Shown piece by piece: positions 19,015 through 27,656 of a stretch of 64,000 bases of DNA (its first letter is position 1; every line of letters begins with the position of its first letter). The translations under genes and the position numbers were made by a program. Location of the stretch: NCBI RefSeq assembly GCF_014534655.1, contig NZ_JACVVD010000005.1:186001-250000 (forward strand). Direction: 5' to 3'. The notes under the pieces were generated by a model, which made no database searches, was not told the origin of the DNA, and saw only the letters and a program-made list of their open reading frames with translations. The stretch is from Paenibacillus sedimenti (GTDB lineage: Bacteria > Bacillota > Bacilli > Paenibacillales > NBRC-103111).

Positions 19015-21198
19015 ATGGGTATAGAGCAGCTATTGGAAAAGGCCGCCACCTATCTAAAAGAAAATGACTTGCAAAGAATTCGGGAGGCCTACGAATTTGC
19101 CGATGAAGCCCATCATGGCCAAGTACGCAAATCGGGGGAACCCTATATTCTGCATCCCTTAGCCGTTGCAGATATTCTGGTGAACATGCAGATGGATGTC
19201 ACCTCGGTGATCGCAGCATTGCTACATGATGTCGTTGAAGATACGACGGTTTCGCTCGAAGCCGTTCATGATAAATTCGGTAAAACATGCGCCATGCTTG
19301 TAGACGGTTTGACCAAGCTGGAGCGTATTAAGTTTAAGTCTAAGGAAGAGCAGCAGAACGAGAATTACCGCAAAATGTTCGTTGCCATGGCGCAGGACAT
19401 ACGTGTCATATTGATCAAACTGGCGGATCGCCTGCATAACATGCGCACGCTCAAATATCAGTCTGAAGAGAGTCAGCGCCGCATAGCAGAGGAAACGCTG
19501 GAGATTTTTTGTCCCATCGCGCACCGGCTCGGTATTTCGACAATCAAGTGGGAAATGGAGGATATCGCACTCCGATATTTGAATCCGCAGCAATATTACC
19601 GGATCGTCAACTTGATGCAGAAGAAGCGTACCGAGCGCGAACAATATATCGAGGACGTCATTCAGAGCATTAAAGAGAAACTCGAAGAAATGGGCATCCA
19701 AGGCGACATTTCCGGGCGTCCGAAGCATTTATACAGTATTTATAAAAAAATGAGCTCGCGCGGCAAGCAGTTTAATGAAATTTATGATCTCATGGCGCTG
19801 CGCGTTATTGTCGACGGGATCAAAGATTGTTACGCCTCGCTCGGCATTATTCACACCTTATGGAAGCCGATGCCGGGCCGTTTTAAAGATTATATCGCCA
19901 TGCCGAAGCCGAACATGTATCAGTCTCTGCATACGACCGTCATCGGACCGAAGGGCGAACCCCTGGAAGTACAAATTCGCACATGGGAAATGCACAAAAC
20001 GTCCGAGTTCGGTATTGCTGCGCACTGGGCTTACAAAGAAGGTGGCTCTATCGTACCGGCGGGCACTTTCGAGGATAAAATGAGCTGGTTCCGTGAAATT
20101 CTGGAGCTGCAGCAAGAAACGAGCGACGCTTCGGAATTTATGGAATCCATGAAGATGGATTTCTTCTCTGATCTTGTTTTCGTCTTTACCCCGAAAGGGG
20201 AAGTCATCGAGCTTCCTGCAGGCTCTGTGCCGCTTGATTTTGCTTACCGCATTCATACCGAAGTTGGTAATCGGACAATCGGCGCCAAAGTGAATTCCCG
20301 TATTGTACCGCTGGATCATAAGCTCAAAACGGGAGATATTGTTGAAATTCTAACCTCCAAGCACTCTTACGGACCTAGTCAGGACTGGGTCAAGATCGCA
20401 CAATCCTCACACGCGCGCAGCAAAATCAAACAATGGTTCAAGAAAGAAAAGCGCGAGGAAAACGTTGAAAAAGGCAAAGAGATGATCGAGCGTGAACTGA
20501 AGCGTCTGGCGATCGATCCGCCAACGCTCATGAGCGACGAGAAGATGCTGGAAGCCGCGAAAAAGTTTAATTTCAATGATATAGAAGACATGCTGTCTGC
20601 CGTTGGTTTTGGAGGCATTACAGCTGCTCAAATATGCACGAAGCTGACGGAGAAGCTGCGCAAAGAGGCGGAAGAAGCGCAAGTGCTGCAGCTGACCAAC
20701 GAGGTTAAAGAGGTCAAGTCGCAGCCGCAGGAGCGCAAGAGCCGCCCTACGAATGGCGTACGCGTCAAGGGTGTCGATAACTTGCTTGTCCGCTTTGCGC
20801 GATGCTGCAATCCCGTTCCGGGAGACGCGATTATCGGCTATATCACGCGAGGTCGCGGCGTGTCGGTTCACCGCTCCGACTGCACGAATATTCCGACGAC
20901 CATGGGCGAGGAGGAACGCGTCATTGAAGTAGACTGGGCCGAAGTTGTCGAATCCAACTTCAATGTCGAAATCGAGATCACGGGGCATGACCGCCGTGGC
21001 TTCCTGAACGAAGTACTGCAGGCTGTTTCCGAAAGCAAAACGATGATTTCTGCGGTTTCGGGACGATCGGACAAAAATAAGATGGCTACGATTCATATGA
21101 CCATTCAGATCAAAAATATTGATCACCTGCAGGCAGTCGTTGAGAAAATTAAGCGCGTGAAGGACGTTTACTCTGTGCAGAGGATCATGCAAACCTAG
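19015..21198 (+). CDS. relA: Bifunctional (p)ppGpp synthetase/hydrolase RelA (Rel)
   Basis: Stringent-response enzyme making and degrading (p)ppGpp. The N-terminal HD hydrolase carries [15 protein letters not shown] and LLHDVVEDT (residues 40-80). The synthetase carries [13 protein letters not shown] and [19 protein letters not shown] near residues 240-300; RFKD instead of EXDD marks the bifunctional Rel type. TGS ([26 protein letters not shown]), a zinc-finger/CC region and C-terminal ACT ([20 protein letters not shown]) follow. ATG 19015 gives [13 protein letters not shown] 19003 is an in-frame alternative, and neither has ideal ribosome-site spacing. About 727 residues. Confidence 0.97.
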   Translation: MGIEQLLEKAATYLKENDLQRIREAYEFADEAHHGQVRKSGEPYILHPLAVADILVNMQMDVTSVIAALLHDVVEDTTVSLEAVHDKFGKTCAMLVDGLTKLERIKFKSKEEQQNENYRKMFVAMAQDIRVILIKLADRLHNMRTLKYQSEESQRRIAEETLEIFCPIAHRLGISTIKWEMEDIALRYLNPQQYYRIVNLMQKKRTEREQYIEDVIQSIKEKLEEMGIQGDISGRPKHLYSIYKKMSSRGKQFNEIYDLMALRVIVDGIKDCYASLGIIHTLWKPMPGRFKDYIAMPKPNMYQSLHTTVIGPKGEPLEVQIRTWEMHKTSEFGIAAHWAYKEGGSIVPAGTFEDKMSWFREILELQQETSDASEFMESMKMDFFSDLVFVFTPKGEVIELPAGSVPLDFAYRIHTEVGNRTIGAKVNSRIVPLDHKLKTGDIVEILTSKHSYGPSQDWVKIAQSSHARSKIKQWFKKEKREENVEKGKEMIERELKRLAIDPPTLMSDEKMLEAAKKFNFNDIEDMLSAVGFGGITAAQICTKLTEKLRKEAEEAQVLQLTNEVKEVKSQPQERKSRPTNGVRVKGVDNLLVRFARCCNPVPGDAIIGYITRGRGVSVHRSDCTNIPTTMGEEERVIEVDWAEVVESNFNVEIEITGHDRRGFLNEVLQAVSESKTMISAVSGRSDKNKMATIHMTIQIKNIDHLQAVVEKIKRVKDVYSVQRIMQT

Positions 21199-21254
21199 CC
21201 CCTGCTTTCGAAAAGAGTACTCAAAAGGGCGTTTTTAAGGAGTTTATCAAAGCG

Positions 21255-21695
21255 ATGAGAGTTGTTGTACAGCGTTGCAAGAAAGCTGAAGTTACAGTAA
21301 ATGAATCCGTCGTAGGCCATATCGAACACGGGCTCATGCTGCTTGTGGGCATTACCCGCGAGGATACGGAGCAAGATGCCAAATATTTGGCGGATAAAGT
21401 GTCCGGACTGCGTATTTTCGAAGATGAAACAGGTAAGATGAATCTGTCAGTACTGGAAACAGGCGGGCAAATATTATCCGTTTCGCAGTTTACCTTGTAT
21501 GGAGATTGCCGTAAAGGCAGGCGTCCAAACTTCATGGCTGCTGCGAGGCCTGAGTTTGCAGAACCGCTTTACGAGAAGTTTAACGAGCTGCTGAGGGAGC
21601 AAGGACTGCAAGTTGAGACAGGGGCATTCGGTGAGATGATGGATGTCAATTTTACGAACTGGGGACCTGTAACACTGATCATAGATAGTAAATAA
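21255..21695 (+). CDS. dtd: D-aminoacyl-tRNA deacylase
   Basis: Hydrolyses D-amino acids mischarged on tRNA. 146 residues. The two signature motifs are [19 protein letters not shown] near residue 78 and the C-terminal [11 protein letters not shown], containing the Gly-Pro that sets chiral rejection. AAGGAG upstream of ATG 21255. It follows relA by 56 bp, the same order as B. subtilis relA-dtd. Confidence 0.97.
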   Translation: MRVVVQRCKKAEVTVNESVVGHIEHGLMLLVGITREDTEQDAKYLADKVSGLRIFEDETGKMNLSVLETGGQILSVSQFTLYGDCRKGRRPNFMAAARPEFAEPLYEKFNELLREQGLQVETGAFGEMMDVNFTNWGPVTLIIDSK

Positions 21696-21710
21696 GGGTT
21701 ATTTAGCCGT

Positions 21711-21750
21711 CTAACTGGCAATACTAGATTTGTACATTCTAGTCAGTTAG
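21711..21750 (+). promoter_or_regulatory. Hairpin abutting the Shine-Dalgarno of a small gene
   Basis: Outer arms CTAACTG (21711-21717) and CAGTTAG (21744-21750), inner arms CTAGA (21724-21728) and TCTAG (21738-21742). The 3' arm overlaps the first two bases of the AGGAG site (21749-21753) of the small gene at 21761. There is no T-tract, so it is not a good dtd terminator. Confidence 0.6.
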
Positions 21751-21760
21751 GAGCATCCAG

Positions 21761-21928
21761 ATGCGGCAATCGATCAAGCATAAAGTCATGACGGCACCTG
21801 AGCAGCAGCTGCTTCACACAACGTTCGCCGAAAGGATGAGCCAAGCGCCGATGCTGGCCGATACTGAAATGAGCGCTGAGCTCAATTCTCTACAGGAAAA
21901 GCTGTTTCCTAAAAAATCATATCGCTAA
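21761..21928 (+). CDS. Small uncharacterised protein (55 residues)
   Basis: Short gene starting ATG at 21761, with AGGAG 7 bp upstream and a TAA at 21926-21928. The product is polar, with Q-, E- and M-rich helical stretches (APEQQLLHTTFAERMSQAP, MSAELNSLQEKLF) and a basic end. It has no cysteines, signal peptide or membrane helix. A dedicated upstream hairpin and a terminator directly after it support expression as its own unit. I do not recognise the family. Confidence 0.65.
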   Translation: MRQSIKHKVMTAPEQQLLHTTFAERMSQAPMLADTEMSAELNSLQEKLFPKKSYR

Positions 21929-21933
21929 ACGTA

Positions 21934-21978
21934 AAGCCTTGAGCGCTGCTTTCATGCAATGCCGAGGCTTTATTTATT
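21934..21978 (+). terminator. Terminator after the 55-residue gene
   Basis: AAAGCCT near 21936 pairs with AGGCTTT near 21964, with a loop rich in GC and a T/A tail TTATTTATT. Confidence 0.7.
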
Positions 21979-22094
21979 AGGATCGGGGGCTTTTTTTCGT
22001 ATGATTTCTCTCCAACTTGAAAATGTGGTAAACTATCTAGTGGTGTTTTTCATGAGAGGAAATGTCTCAACAGGAAGTACTGGAGGGCTTTGCA

Positions 22095-23654
22095 TTGAAA
22101 ATTGAAATAAACCGAGTAGGCTTTAACGAGTTGACGACGGAGATTTTTCATATAAACCGGCTGTTTTTTGAGGAAGTTGAAATAAGCTATGAACCGCATG
22201 AAAATGCCGATATCCGAATTGAAATTACGCTGAATCAGGACGATGATCATTGCGTACTTGCAGCAGTTCAAGTGCACGATGTTAAGTTGACGGAAACCTG
22301 GTCGGGACTTAATGAACGAGCAGCGAACCGGACAGATTTGCAAGGCCGTAAAGCAGCCATCCGGCGATCCGTATGCACAGCGCTGTTGCAGTCGCTGCAA
22401 GAAATGACCGGACTTGAGCAGCCATGGGGGATTTTGACCGGTGTCAGGCCCACGAAGCTCATGCACAACCTGTTGCAGAAGCATGATCGCGAAACCTGTC
22501 TGAACATTTTGCGCGAGCAGTATTTGGTGAACGAGGAGAAGGCGAATTTACTTGTAGAGGTAGCCGAGCGGCAGCTCCAAGTCATTCCGGATCTGTTTCA
22601 TTTGGAACGTGAGGTCAGTGTCTATATCGGCATTCCATTCTGCCCGACCAAATGCGCTTATTGCACCTTCCCGGCTTACGATATCCGGGGTAATAACGGT
22701 TCGGTGAATTCGTTCCTATCCGGTCTGCATGAGGAACTTCGCATCATGGGCAAATGGATGAAGGATGCCGGACTGCGCATCACGACGATCTATTGGGGAG
22801 GCGGAACGCCAACAAGCATCTCCGCAGAAGAAATGGACGCGTTGTTCACGACTATGCACGAGTCATTCCCCGATATGAGCGCTGTTCGTGAGTTGACAGT
22901 TGAGGCTGGGAGACCCGATACGATAACGCCGGAGAAAATCGAAGTGATGAAGATGTGGCAAGTCGATCGCATCAGCATCAATCCTCAAAGCTTCACCCAG
23001 GAAACGCTGGATGCCATCGGCAGGCATCATACCGTCGAAGAAACGGTAGAGAAATTCAAGCTGTCGCGCGAGATGGGACTCGACAACATCAATATGGATC
23101 TGATTATCGGACTGCCGAATGAAGGCATGAAGGAGCTCCAGCACTCGTTAGACGAGACGGAAAAGCTGATGCCGGAATCGCTTACCGTGCATACGCTGTC
23201 CTTCAAAAGAGCATCGCAAATGACCAAGAATCGCGATCAATACGAAGTGGCGGAACGCGACGAAGTCGCAGAGATGATGGAACGTGCCATAGCGTGGACA
23301 CAGCAGCACGAATACGCTCCGTACTATTTATACAGACAGAAGAACATTCTTGGTAATTTGGAAAATGTCGGTTACGCGCTTGAAGGCCGCGAGAGTCTTT
23401 ATAACATTCTGATGATGGAAGAACGTCAGACCATCATCGGACTCGGTTGTGGAGCTGTAAGCAAAATTCTGTATCAGCGCGGCGAATCCGACGACGAAGC
23501 GGGAGAGAAAGAACCCCAGCGCATCGAGCGATTTCCGAACCCGAAAGAACCCAGTGTGTACAATCAGGCTTACCTGGAGTACATTGAAAAAAAAATCAAA
23601 CTGTTGGATGAAGCTTATCAGCCTTTGATCTGTAAGCTGCAGGAACAGAAGTAA
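22095..23654 (+). CDS. hemZ: Oxygen-independent coproporphyrinogen-III oxidase-like protein HemZ
   Basis: Radical-SAM enzyme of the HemN/HemZ family. The 4Fe-4S site is IPFCPTKCAYCTFPAY near residue 183. Downstream blocks match B. subtilis HemZ closely: YWGGGTPTSI, TVEAGRPDTIT, RISINPQSF, NINMDLIIGLP and YYLYRQKNILGNLENVGY. The N-terminal 170 residues include WGILTGVRPTKLMHNLL, specific to HemZ. A TTG at 22095, 7 bp after GGAGGG, matches the HemZ N-terminus (KIEINRVGF). The ATG at 22062 would add 11 unsupported residues. It is probably a single gene. Confidence 0.93.
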   Translation: MKIEINRVGFNELTTEIFHINRLFFEEVEISYEPHENADIRIEITLNQDDDHCVLAAVQVHDVKLTETWSGLNERAANRTDLQGRKAAIRRSVCTALLQSLQEMTGLEQPWGILTGVRPTKLMHNLLQKHDRETCLNILREQYLVNEEKANLLVEVAERQLQVIPDLFHLEREVSVYIGIPFCPTKCAYCTFPAYDIRGNNGSVNSFLSGLHEELRIMGKWMKDAGLRITTIYWGGGTPTSISAEEMDALFTTMHESFPDMSAVRELTVEAGRPDTITPEKIEVMKMWQVDRISINPQSFTQETLDAIGRHHTVEETVEKFKLSREMGLDNINMDLIIGLPNEGMKELQHSLDETEKLMPESLTVHTLSFKRASQMTKNRDQYEVAERDEVAEMMERAIAWTQQHEYAPYYLYRQKNILGNLENVGYALEGRESLYNILMMEERQTIIGLGCGAVSKILYQRGESDDEAGEKEPQRIERFPNPKEPSVYNQAYLEYIEKKIKLLDEAYQPLICKLQEQK

Positions 23655-23677
23655 ACGAGGCAGGTGTTTTTGGACTA

Positions 23678-25636
23678 ATGAGTATTTCCAGACGAGGCAA
23701 TTCCACATCATCCAAAGGATGGCTTTGGTTCATGTGGGCATTGATTTTACTTGCAGTGCTGGCGGGGGCCGCCGCCCTTTATTACCAGTACAATCACCCG
23801 GCGAATAGCGGACACAGTACGAGGAAGATGAGCATTGAAGAGGTAAAATCAATTAAAAAACCGAAAAATACGTATGATGTTATTGTTGTCGGCACTGATC
23901 CGGAGGGGATTGCTGCTGCTGTGTCCGCGGCTCGCAACGGCTTGTCGACATTGCTCGTAGATGGCCGGAATCGCGAAATTCTTGGCGGGTTAATGACACT
24001 TGGCGGGCTCAACACGATCGATATGAACTATGCGCCTAAATCAAATCCGCTTGCCAAGGAAGAGGTATTTAACAAAGGCTTTTTTTCAGAGTGGTATGCA
24101 AAAATTGAGGGTGATTCCTTCGATGTGAATACCGCAGCGAATGCTTTTTATGAGTTGGTCAGAAATGAAAAAAATATTGATATTTTGTTAAAAACGCAAA
24201 AGATCGAGCCCCTTGTAAAGGCTGGAGAGTCCGGTACGTCGGTTGTACAAGGAGCGACCCTTACACTGGCTGACGGCAGTAAGCAAACCGTAAACGCATC
24301 TTCGGTAATCGATGCCACGCAGGACGGCGACTTTGCCGCAGCCGCTGGTGTTCCATTTACATTCGGGCGGGAAGATCTAGGGGATCCTAAATCCAGAATG
24401 GCAGTTACGCTTGTGTTTCGTCTCAAAAATATAACGCCTGACGTTTGGGACAAGATGGCGAAGCGCCTGAACGGAGACAATAATTCAGGCACCGGGGTTA
24501 ACGAAGTTAGTGTTTGGGGCTATGGGGAGATGAGCAATTATCCTCCTGTCAACAAAGAACGAGCCAAGATGAGAGGGCTCAACATGGGTAGAGAGAATGA
24601 CGACACCGCACTCGTAAATTCATTGCAAATTTTTAATGTCGATACATTCAATCCGAAATCGGTACAAGAAGCTTTTGATATCGCGAACAAAGAGTTGCCG
24701 AATGTAGTAGCTTACATGCAAAAAACGTTCCCTGAATTTGCCAATGTGGAGTTGGCTGGCACGGCTTCAGAGCTCTATGTCCGTGAAACGCGCCATATGC
24801 AAGGCGAATATCGCCTGAACATCGTAGATGTTTGCACGAATGGCGATCAATGGGATCGAATCGGCTTCGGGTCATACCCGGTTGATATACAGCGTGTCTC
24901 TCCGACGGATTCCGGTAATGTCGTCTGTCACCCTAATCAGTACGCAATCCCGTTCCGCAGCATCGTTCCGCAAAAGGTGGACGGTCTGCTAGTGGTTGGC
25001 CGCGCTGCCAGCTACGATACGCTTCCTCATGGCAGTGCGCGGGTTATGCCTACCGGCATGGCCGAGGGCGAGGCTGCTGGAGCCGCTGTGAAGCTGGCTC
25101 AGCAAGAGAAGCTGACGTTCCGTCAAATGTCCGCTTCGAAAGAAGCCATTGCCAAACTGCAGACACAGCTCAACAAGCAGGGTATGGACATACAGCCGAT
25201 TGCATTGAAGCCGCTACCTTTCATGGAGCATAAAGCGTACGAGGGCTTGAAAGCCGCGATGATGCTCGGTCTGGCTTCTGGCGCTTATGACAATAATTTT
25301 CATTTGGATGATCAGGCTAATCCGAAGCGAATGGTGAATCTTGTAGGTGGGGCGAAGAAGATGAAGCCTGACGCTTTCAAAGGTGATGCATCCGCAGCGA
25401 TTGCCAAGATGGATAATTCCGATAAGATCCCATTGACGTTAGAACAAGCTTGCTACACAATCGTACAAGCACTCGGGATGAAAGTAGATGCTACACAAGC
25501 GCAGGATGAGCTTATACGCAATAAACTGCTGACCGATGCCTCTTTGAGTCTTATTGCTGATAAGCAAAAGTTAACGAATGCCGATACGTTCATGCTGATC
25601 AAAGACTTGAAGGTTGGTCTCACAGGTAAACCATAG
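23678..25636 (+). CDS. Membrane-anchored FAD-dependent oxidoreductase
   Basis: 652 residues. A short basic N-terminus and one transmembrane helix (residues 14-35, WLWFMWALILLAVLAGAAALYY) precede an FAD-binding Rossmann segment (YDVIVVGTDPEGIAAAVSAARNG, near residue 65). The canonical GxGxxG is altered to GTDPEG. Further FAD_oxidored blocks are SSVIDATQDGDFAAAAGVPF, DGLLVVGRAASYDTLPHGSARVMPTGMAEGEAAGAAV and a C-terminal helical region. The substrate is unknown. It lies 24 bp after hemZ and ends at a strong terminator. Confidence 0.82.
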   Translation: MSISRRGNSTSSKGWLWFMWALILLAVLAGAAALYYQYNHPANSGHSTRKMSIEEVKSIKKPKNTYDVIVVGTDPEGIAAAVSAARNGLSTLLVDGRNREILGGLMTLGGLNTIDMNYAPKSNPLAKEEVFNKGFFSEWYAKIEGDSFDVNTAANAFYELVRNEKNIDILLKTQKIEPLVKAGESGTSVVQGATLTLADGSKQTVNASSVIDATQDGDFAAAAGVPFTFGREDLGDPKSRMAVTLVFRLKNITPDVWDKMAKRLNGDNNSGTGVNEVSVWGYGEMSNYPPVNKERAKMRGLNMGRENDDTALVNSLQIFNVDTFNPKSVQEAFDIANKELPNVVAYMQKTFPEFANVELAGTASELYVRETRHMQGEYRLNIVDVCTNGDQWDRIGFGSYPVDIQRVSPTDSGNVVCHPNQYAIPFRSIVPQKVDGLLVVGRAASYDTLPHGSARVMPTGMAEGEAAGAAVKLAQQEKLTFRQMSASKEAIAKLQTQLNKQGMDIQPIALKPLPFMEHKAYEGLKAAMMLGLASGAYDNNFHLDDQANPKRMVNLVGGAKKMKPDAFKGDASAAIAKMDNSDKIPLTLEQACYTIVQALGMKVDATQAQDELIRNKLLTDASLSLIADKQKLTNADTFMLIKDLKVGLTGKP

Positions 25637-25646
25637 GTCCATGCAA

Positions 25647-25695
25647 TAAGAGCCTTACTACCATTGTATTCAGGTAGCAAGGCTCTTAGCTTTTT
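25647..25695 (+). terminator. Strong terminator after the FAD oxidoreductase
   Basis: Perfect 10-bp outer stem TAAGAGCCTT (25647-25656) with AAGGCTCTTA (25679-25688), inner TACC/GGTA, and TTTTT at 25691-25695. It may also stop the convergent acidic-protein gene. Confidence 0.9.
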
Positions 25696-25722
25696 GTCAG
25701 ATGGGGTTGACTGCGCTTACAT

Positions 25723-26058
25723 TTATTCGACGGTGTCCGGAGCATCCGCTTCAGCTTCAGCGGATTCCTCATCGGCTTCTTCACTGTCCGCTTCTGTTTC
25801 CTCTACCGCTTCTTCCTCAGCTTCCTCTTCTGCTTCCCCATCCTCAGCTTCATCATCTGCAGCTTCTTCGGCAGCTTCCTCTTCCTCAACATCTTCCTCA
25901 ACATCTTCAGCAGCTTCTTCTTCAGCTACCTCTTCAGCTACCTCTTCTTCGGCTGCCTCATCGTCCGCTTCCTCAGATACTACTTCTTCTTCGGCTTCCT
26001 CAGAGAAGAGCACCAATAGATCTTGCTGCTTTTCTTGAAACTCGTTTTGTGTTGTCAT
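25723..26058 (-). CDS. Highly acidic Glu/Ala-rich low-complexity protein
   Basis: 111 residues. After an ordinary 20-residue start (MTTQNEFQEKQQDLLVLFSE) the sequence is almost only E, A, D, V and S, in patterns such as EEEVAEEVAEEEAAED. It has no K, R or aromatic residue in the repeat part, so it is strongly anionic and probably disordered or a single charged helix. The minus strand is preferred because AGGAGG lies about 9 bp before ATG 26058. Opposite-strand frames are Ser/Ala shadows of the same repeats. The function is unknown; ion buffering or binding of basic partners is conceivable but unproven. Confidence 0.7.
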   Translation of the reverse strand: MTTQNEFQEKQQDLLVLFSEEAEEEVVSEEADDEAAEEEVAEEVAEEEAAEDVEEDVEEEEAAEEAADDEAEDGEAEEEAEEEAVEETEADSEEADEESAEAEADAPDTVE

Positions 26059-26316
26059 CGCAATCAGCCTCCTGAACGACTATTCAAGGTCAATCGCCTT
26101 GTTGTACATGTATATGTGAAAACGAGATGAATATACGGGGACAACATAATGAAAATTACTTGCAATACGGGAAAAATCTTTGTAACGTAAATGTAATTTA
26201 ATTTTCATGTACCTTTAATCAAGTACGGATATAATAATCTTCGACCCCCTTTAAAATATATATTTACTTGGAGGCCTGCAAACATCGTGTTGCAGGCTAT
26301 TTTCTTTGTTGACAGC
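26059..26316. other. Gene-free AT-rich stretch with a terminator-like hairpin
   Basis: No ORF is convincing here. An 8-bp stem GCCTGCAA (26274-26281) with TTGCAGGC (26290-26297) is followed by TATTTTCTTTG, and a TATAAT lies at 26230-26235 without a good -35. It could be a very short transcript unit, but support is thin. Confidence 0.35.
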
Positions 26317-26355
26317 AAAAAGCCGCCTAAAGCGATTAGCTTTGAAGCGGCTTTT
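26317..26355 (-). terminator. Terminator of the DoxX gene
   Basis: Stem AAAAGCCGC with GCGGCTTTT (26347-26355), lying 9 bp beyond the DoxX stop on the minus strand and giving a U-tract in that direction. Confidence 0.82.
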
Positions 26356-26363
26356 GAACATTT

Positions 26364-26765
26364 TCATAACAAAGCATCAATGGAGTAGTCTCCAGCACCG
26401 ATGAGTGCTATACCGGCAGCAATGGCAATTAGCGTTAAGTTGTATTCATACCCGTTCGATGTAGCCCAATACCCATTCTGGCCATGCACCTTTACTATGG
26501 CAACAACCATTGTCAATATAATAAGTGCGGCGCCGGCAACTGTCCATAATCCGGCAGCGAACAGCAATCCGCCAACGAGTTCAGCTAATCCGGCAAGAAC
26601 GGCCATGAATACACCCGGTTTGATGCCAACGGAATCGAAAAATCCCCCTGTACCTTTTGGACCATAACCGCCGAACCAGCCAAATACCTTTTGCGCACCG
26701 TGAGCAGCGAATGTCAAACCGACAATTAAACGAATAATAAGTAAACCTAAAGCCATAACTAACAT
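26364..26765 (-). CDS. DoxX family membrane protein
   Basis: 133 residues with four transmembrane helices. The DoxX signature GLLIIRLIVGLTFAAHGAQKVFGWFGG opens the protein, and FFDSVGIKPGVFMAVLAGLAELVGGLLFAAGLWT follows. Members (for example B. subtilis CatD) take part in thiol and quinone stress responses. A ribosome site AAGGAGAT lies upstream on the minus strand. It is divergent from an HxlR regulator gene, and the shared gap contains a palindrome. Confidence 0.9.
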   Translation of the reverse strand: MLVMALGLLIIRLIVGLTFAAHGAQKVFGWFGGYGPKGTGGFFDSVGIKPGVFMAVLAGLAELVGGLLFAAGLWTVAGAALIILTMVVAIVKVHGQNGYWATSNGYEYNLTLIAIAAGIALIGAGDYSIDALL

Positions 26766-26793
26766 CTCCTTATATGATATATTTTGTTTAATA

Positions 26794-26810
26794 ACTAACT
26801 TTATGTTAGT
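26794..26810. promoter_or_regulatory. Candidate HxlR operator between doxX and the regulator
   Basis: Palindrome ACTAAC-TTTAT-GTTAGT in the 113-bp divergent gap, close to the doxX start. Its position and symmetry suit a winged-helix dimer. Confidence 0.5.
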
Positions 26811-26878
26811 ATATTATTATGAAGTGCTTACTTTTGTCAAGCGACTATGCTAAAATTGTTTATAAGGAGATGATTCAT

Positions 26879-27184
26879 ATGGAAGACTATCAACTGTGTC
26901 CTAAATTCGAGAATGCATTTGAACTTCTGGGAAAGCGTTGGACGGGACTCATCATTAATGTGCTGCTTTCCGGACCGAAGCGGTTTAAAGATATATCAGA
27001 ACTCATCCCGAGTATGAGCGATCGAATGCTTTCTGAGAGATTTAAGGAACTTGAGGCTGCTGAGATCATCATCCGTCACGTTTATCCGGAAACGCCGGTG
27101 CGCATTGAGTACGAGCTAACGGAAAAGGGAAGAGGACTCAAGCCAGTAATGGAAGAGCTGCAGAAATGGGCAGATGCTCATTAA
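26879..27184 (+). CDS. HxlR/DUF24 family transcriptional regulator (redox-type)
   Basis: 101-residue winged-helix regulator. The start at ATG 26879 has AAGGAG 9 bp upstream; the longer frame from 26819 has none. The N-terminal CPKFENAFELLGKRWTGLII contains the conserved Cys (residue 7), whose oxidation or alkylation switches YodB, CatR and HypR. The recognition region is SMSDRMLSERFKELEAA, and the wing follows (RIEYELTEKGRGL). Divergence from a DoxX gene mirrors the CatR/YodB-catD relationship in B. subtilis, so control of doxX by quinones or diamide is a reasonable inference. Confidence 0.88.
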   Translation: MEDYQLCPKFENAFELLGKRWTGLIINVLLSGPKRFKDISELIPSMSDRMLSERFKELEAAEIIIRHVYPETPVRIEYELTEKGRGLKPVMEELQKWADAH

Positions 27185-27222
27185 TAGGATTGTTTGAAAA
27201 ATTTACCATCTACATCCCTCTC

Positions 27223-27251
27223 TTGACTTTGGGACTGGTAATGATTACAAT
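27223..27251 (+). promoter_or_regulatory. Sigma-A type promoter of the hisS-aspS T-box leader
   Basis: TTGACT (27223-27228), a 17-bp spacer and TACAAT (27246-27251), placing the start of the leader RNA near 27258. Confidence 0.75.
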
Positions 27252-27285
27252 AAGCAATAATATAATTTGATACTTCTATGATCCA

Positions 27286-27600
27286 TTGAAGGGATAAAGT
27301 AACTCGCTTCCACATAAGCAGAGAGGGAAGACATGGCTGCAAGCTTCCTTATGATGAGCGAACGAAAAGACCTCCCAGAGGACCGGTTGGGAACAGTATG
27401 ATGGCAATCATTTGTATGTCATGTGCTTAGTAGCAGCTGTGCGTGTAACGGGCGTTATCCGTAAAGAGCAGAATTTCGTTGCCGCGGCCGTTGGCCGATC
27501 GTATACGTAATTCTGAATGTGGGTGGTACCACGGGTGAATTTGGTGATCAAATCTCTCGTCCCTGACTATATAAGTCGGGGCGAGGGATTTTTTGTTTTT
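27286..27600 (+). promoter_or_regulatory. T-box riboswitch leader of hisS-aspS
   Basis: tRNA-sensing leader. Stem I runs from about 27290, with the AGAGAGGGAAG/GGCTGCAAGCTTCC distal features. The T-box sequence TGGGTGGTACCACGG is at 27520-27534. A terminator stem (27552-27590) has a T-tract to 27600. The specifier loop, located by pairing TCGCT with AGCGA at the base of stem I, contains GAT (27353-27355) followed by a purine. No CAT or CAC is in register, so an Asp rather than His specifier is likely. Confidence 0.88.
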
Positions 27601-27656
27601 TCAAAAAGGAAAACACGTACTGAAATTTTGGGGGACTTTAGAAGGAGGTTAATTCA

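Noticed and set aside
25664..26038. Plus-strand Ser/Ala-rich frames (124 residues)
   Set aside because: Mirror of the acidic minus-strand gene; no ribosome site, and one frame starts inside the preceding terminator region.
26205..26300. Independent small RNA with TATAAT at 26230 and hairpin at 26274
   Set aside because: No acceptable -35 at 16-18 bp, and the transcript would be only about 55 nt.
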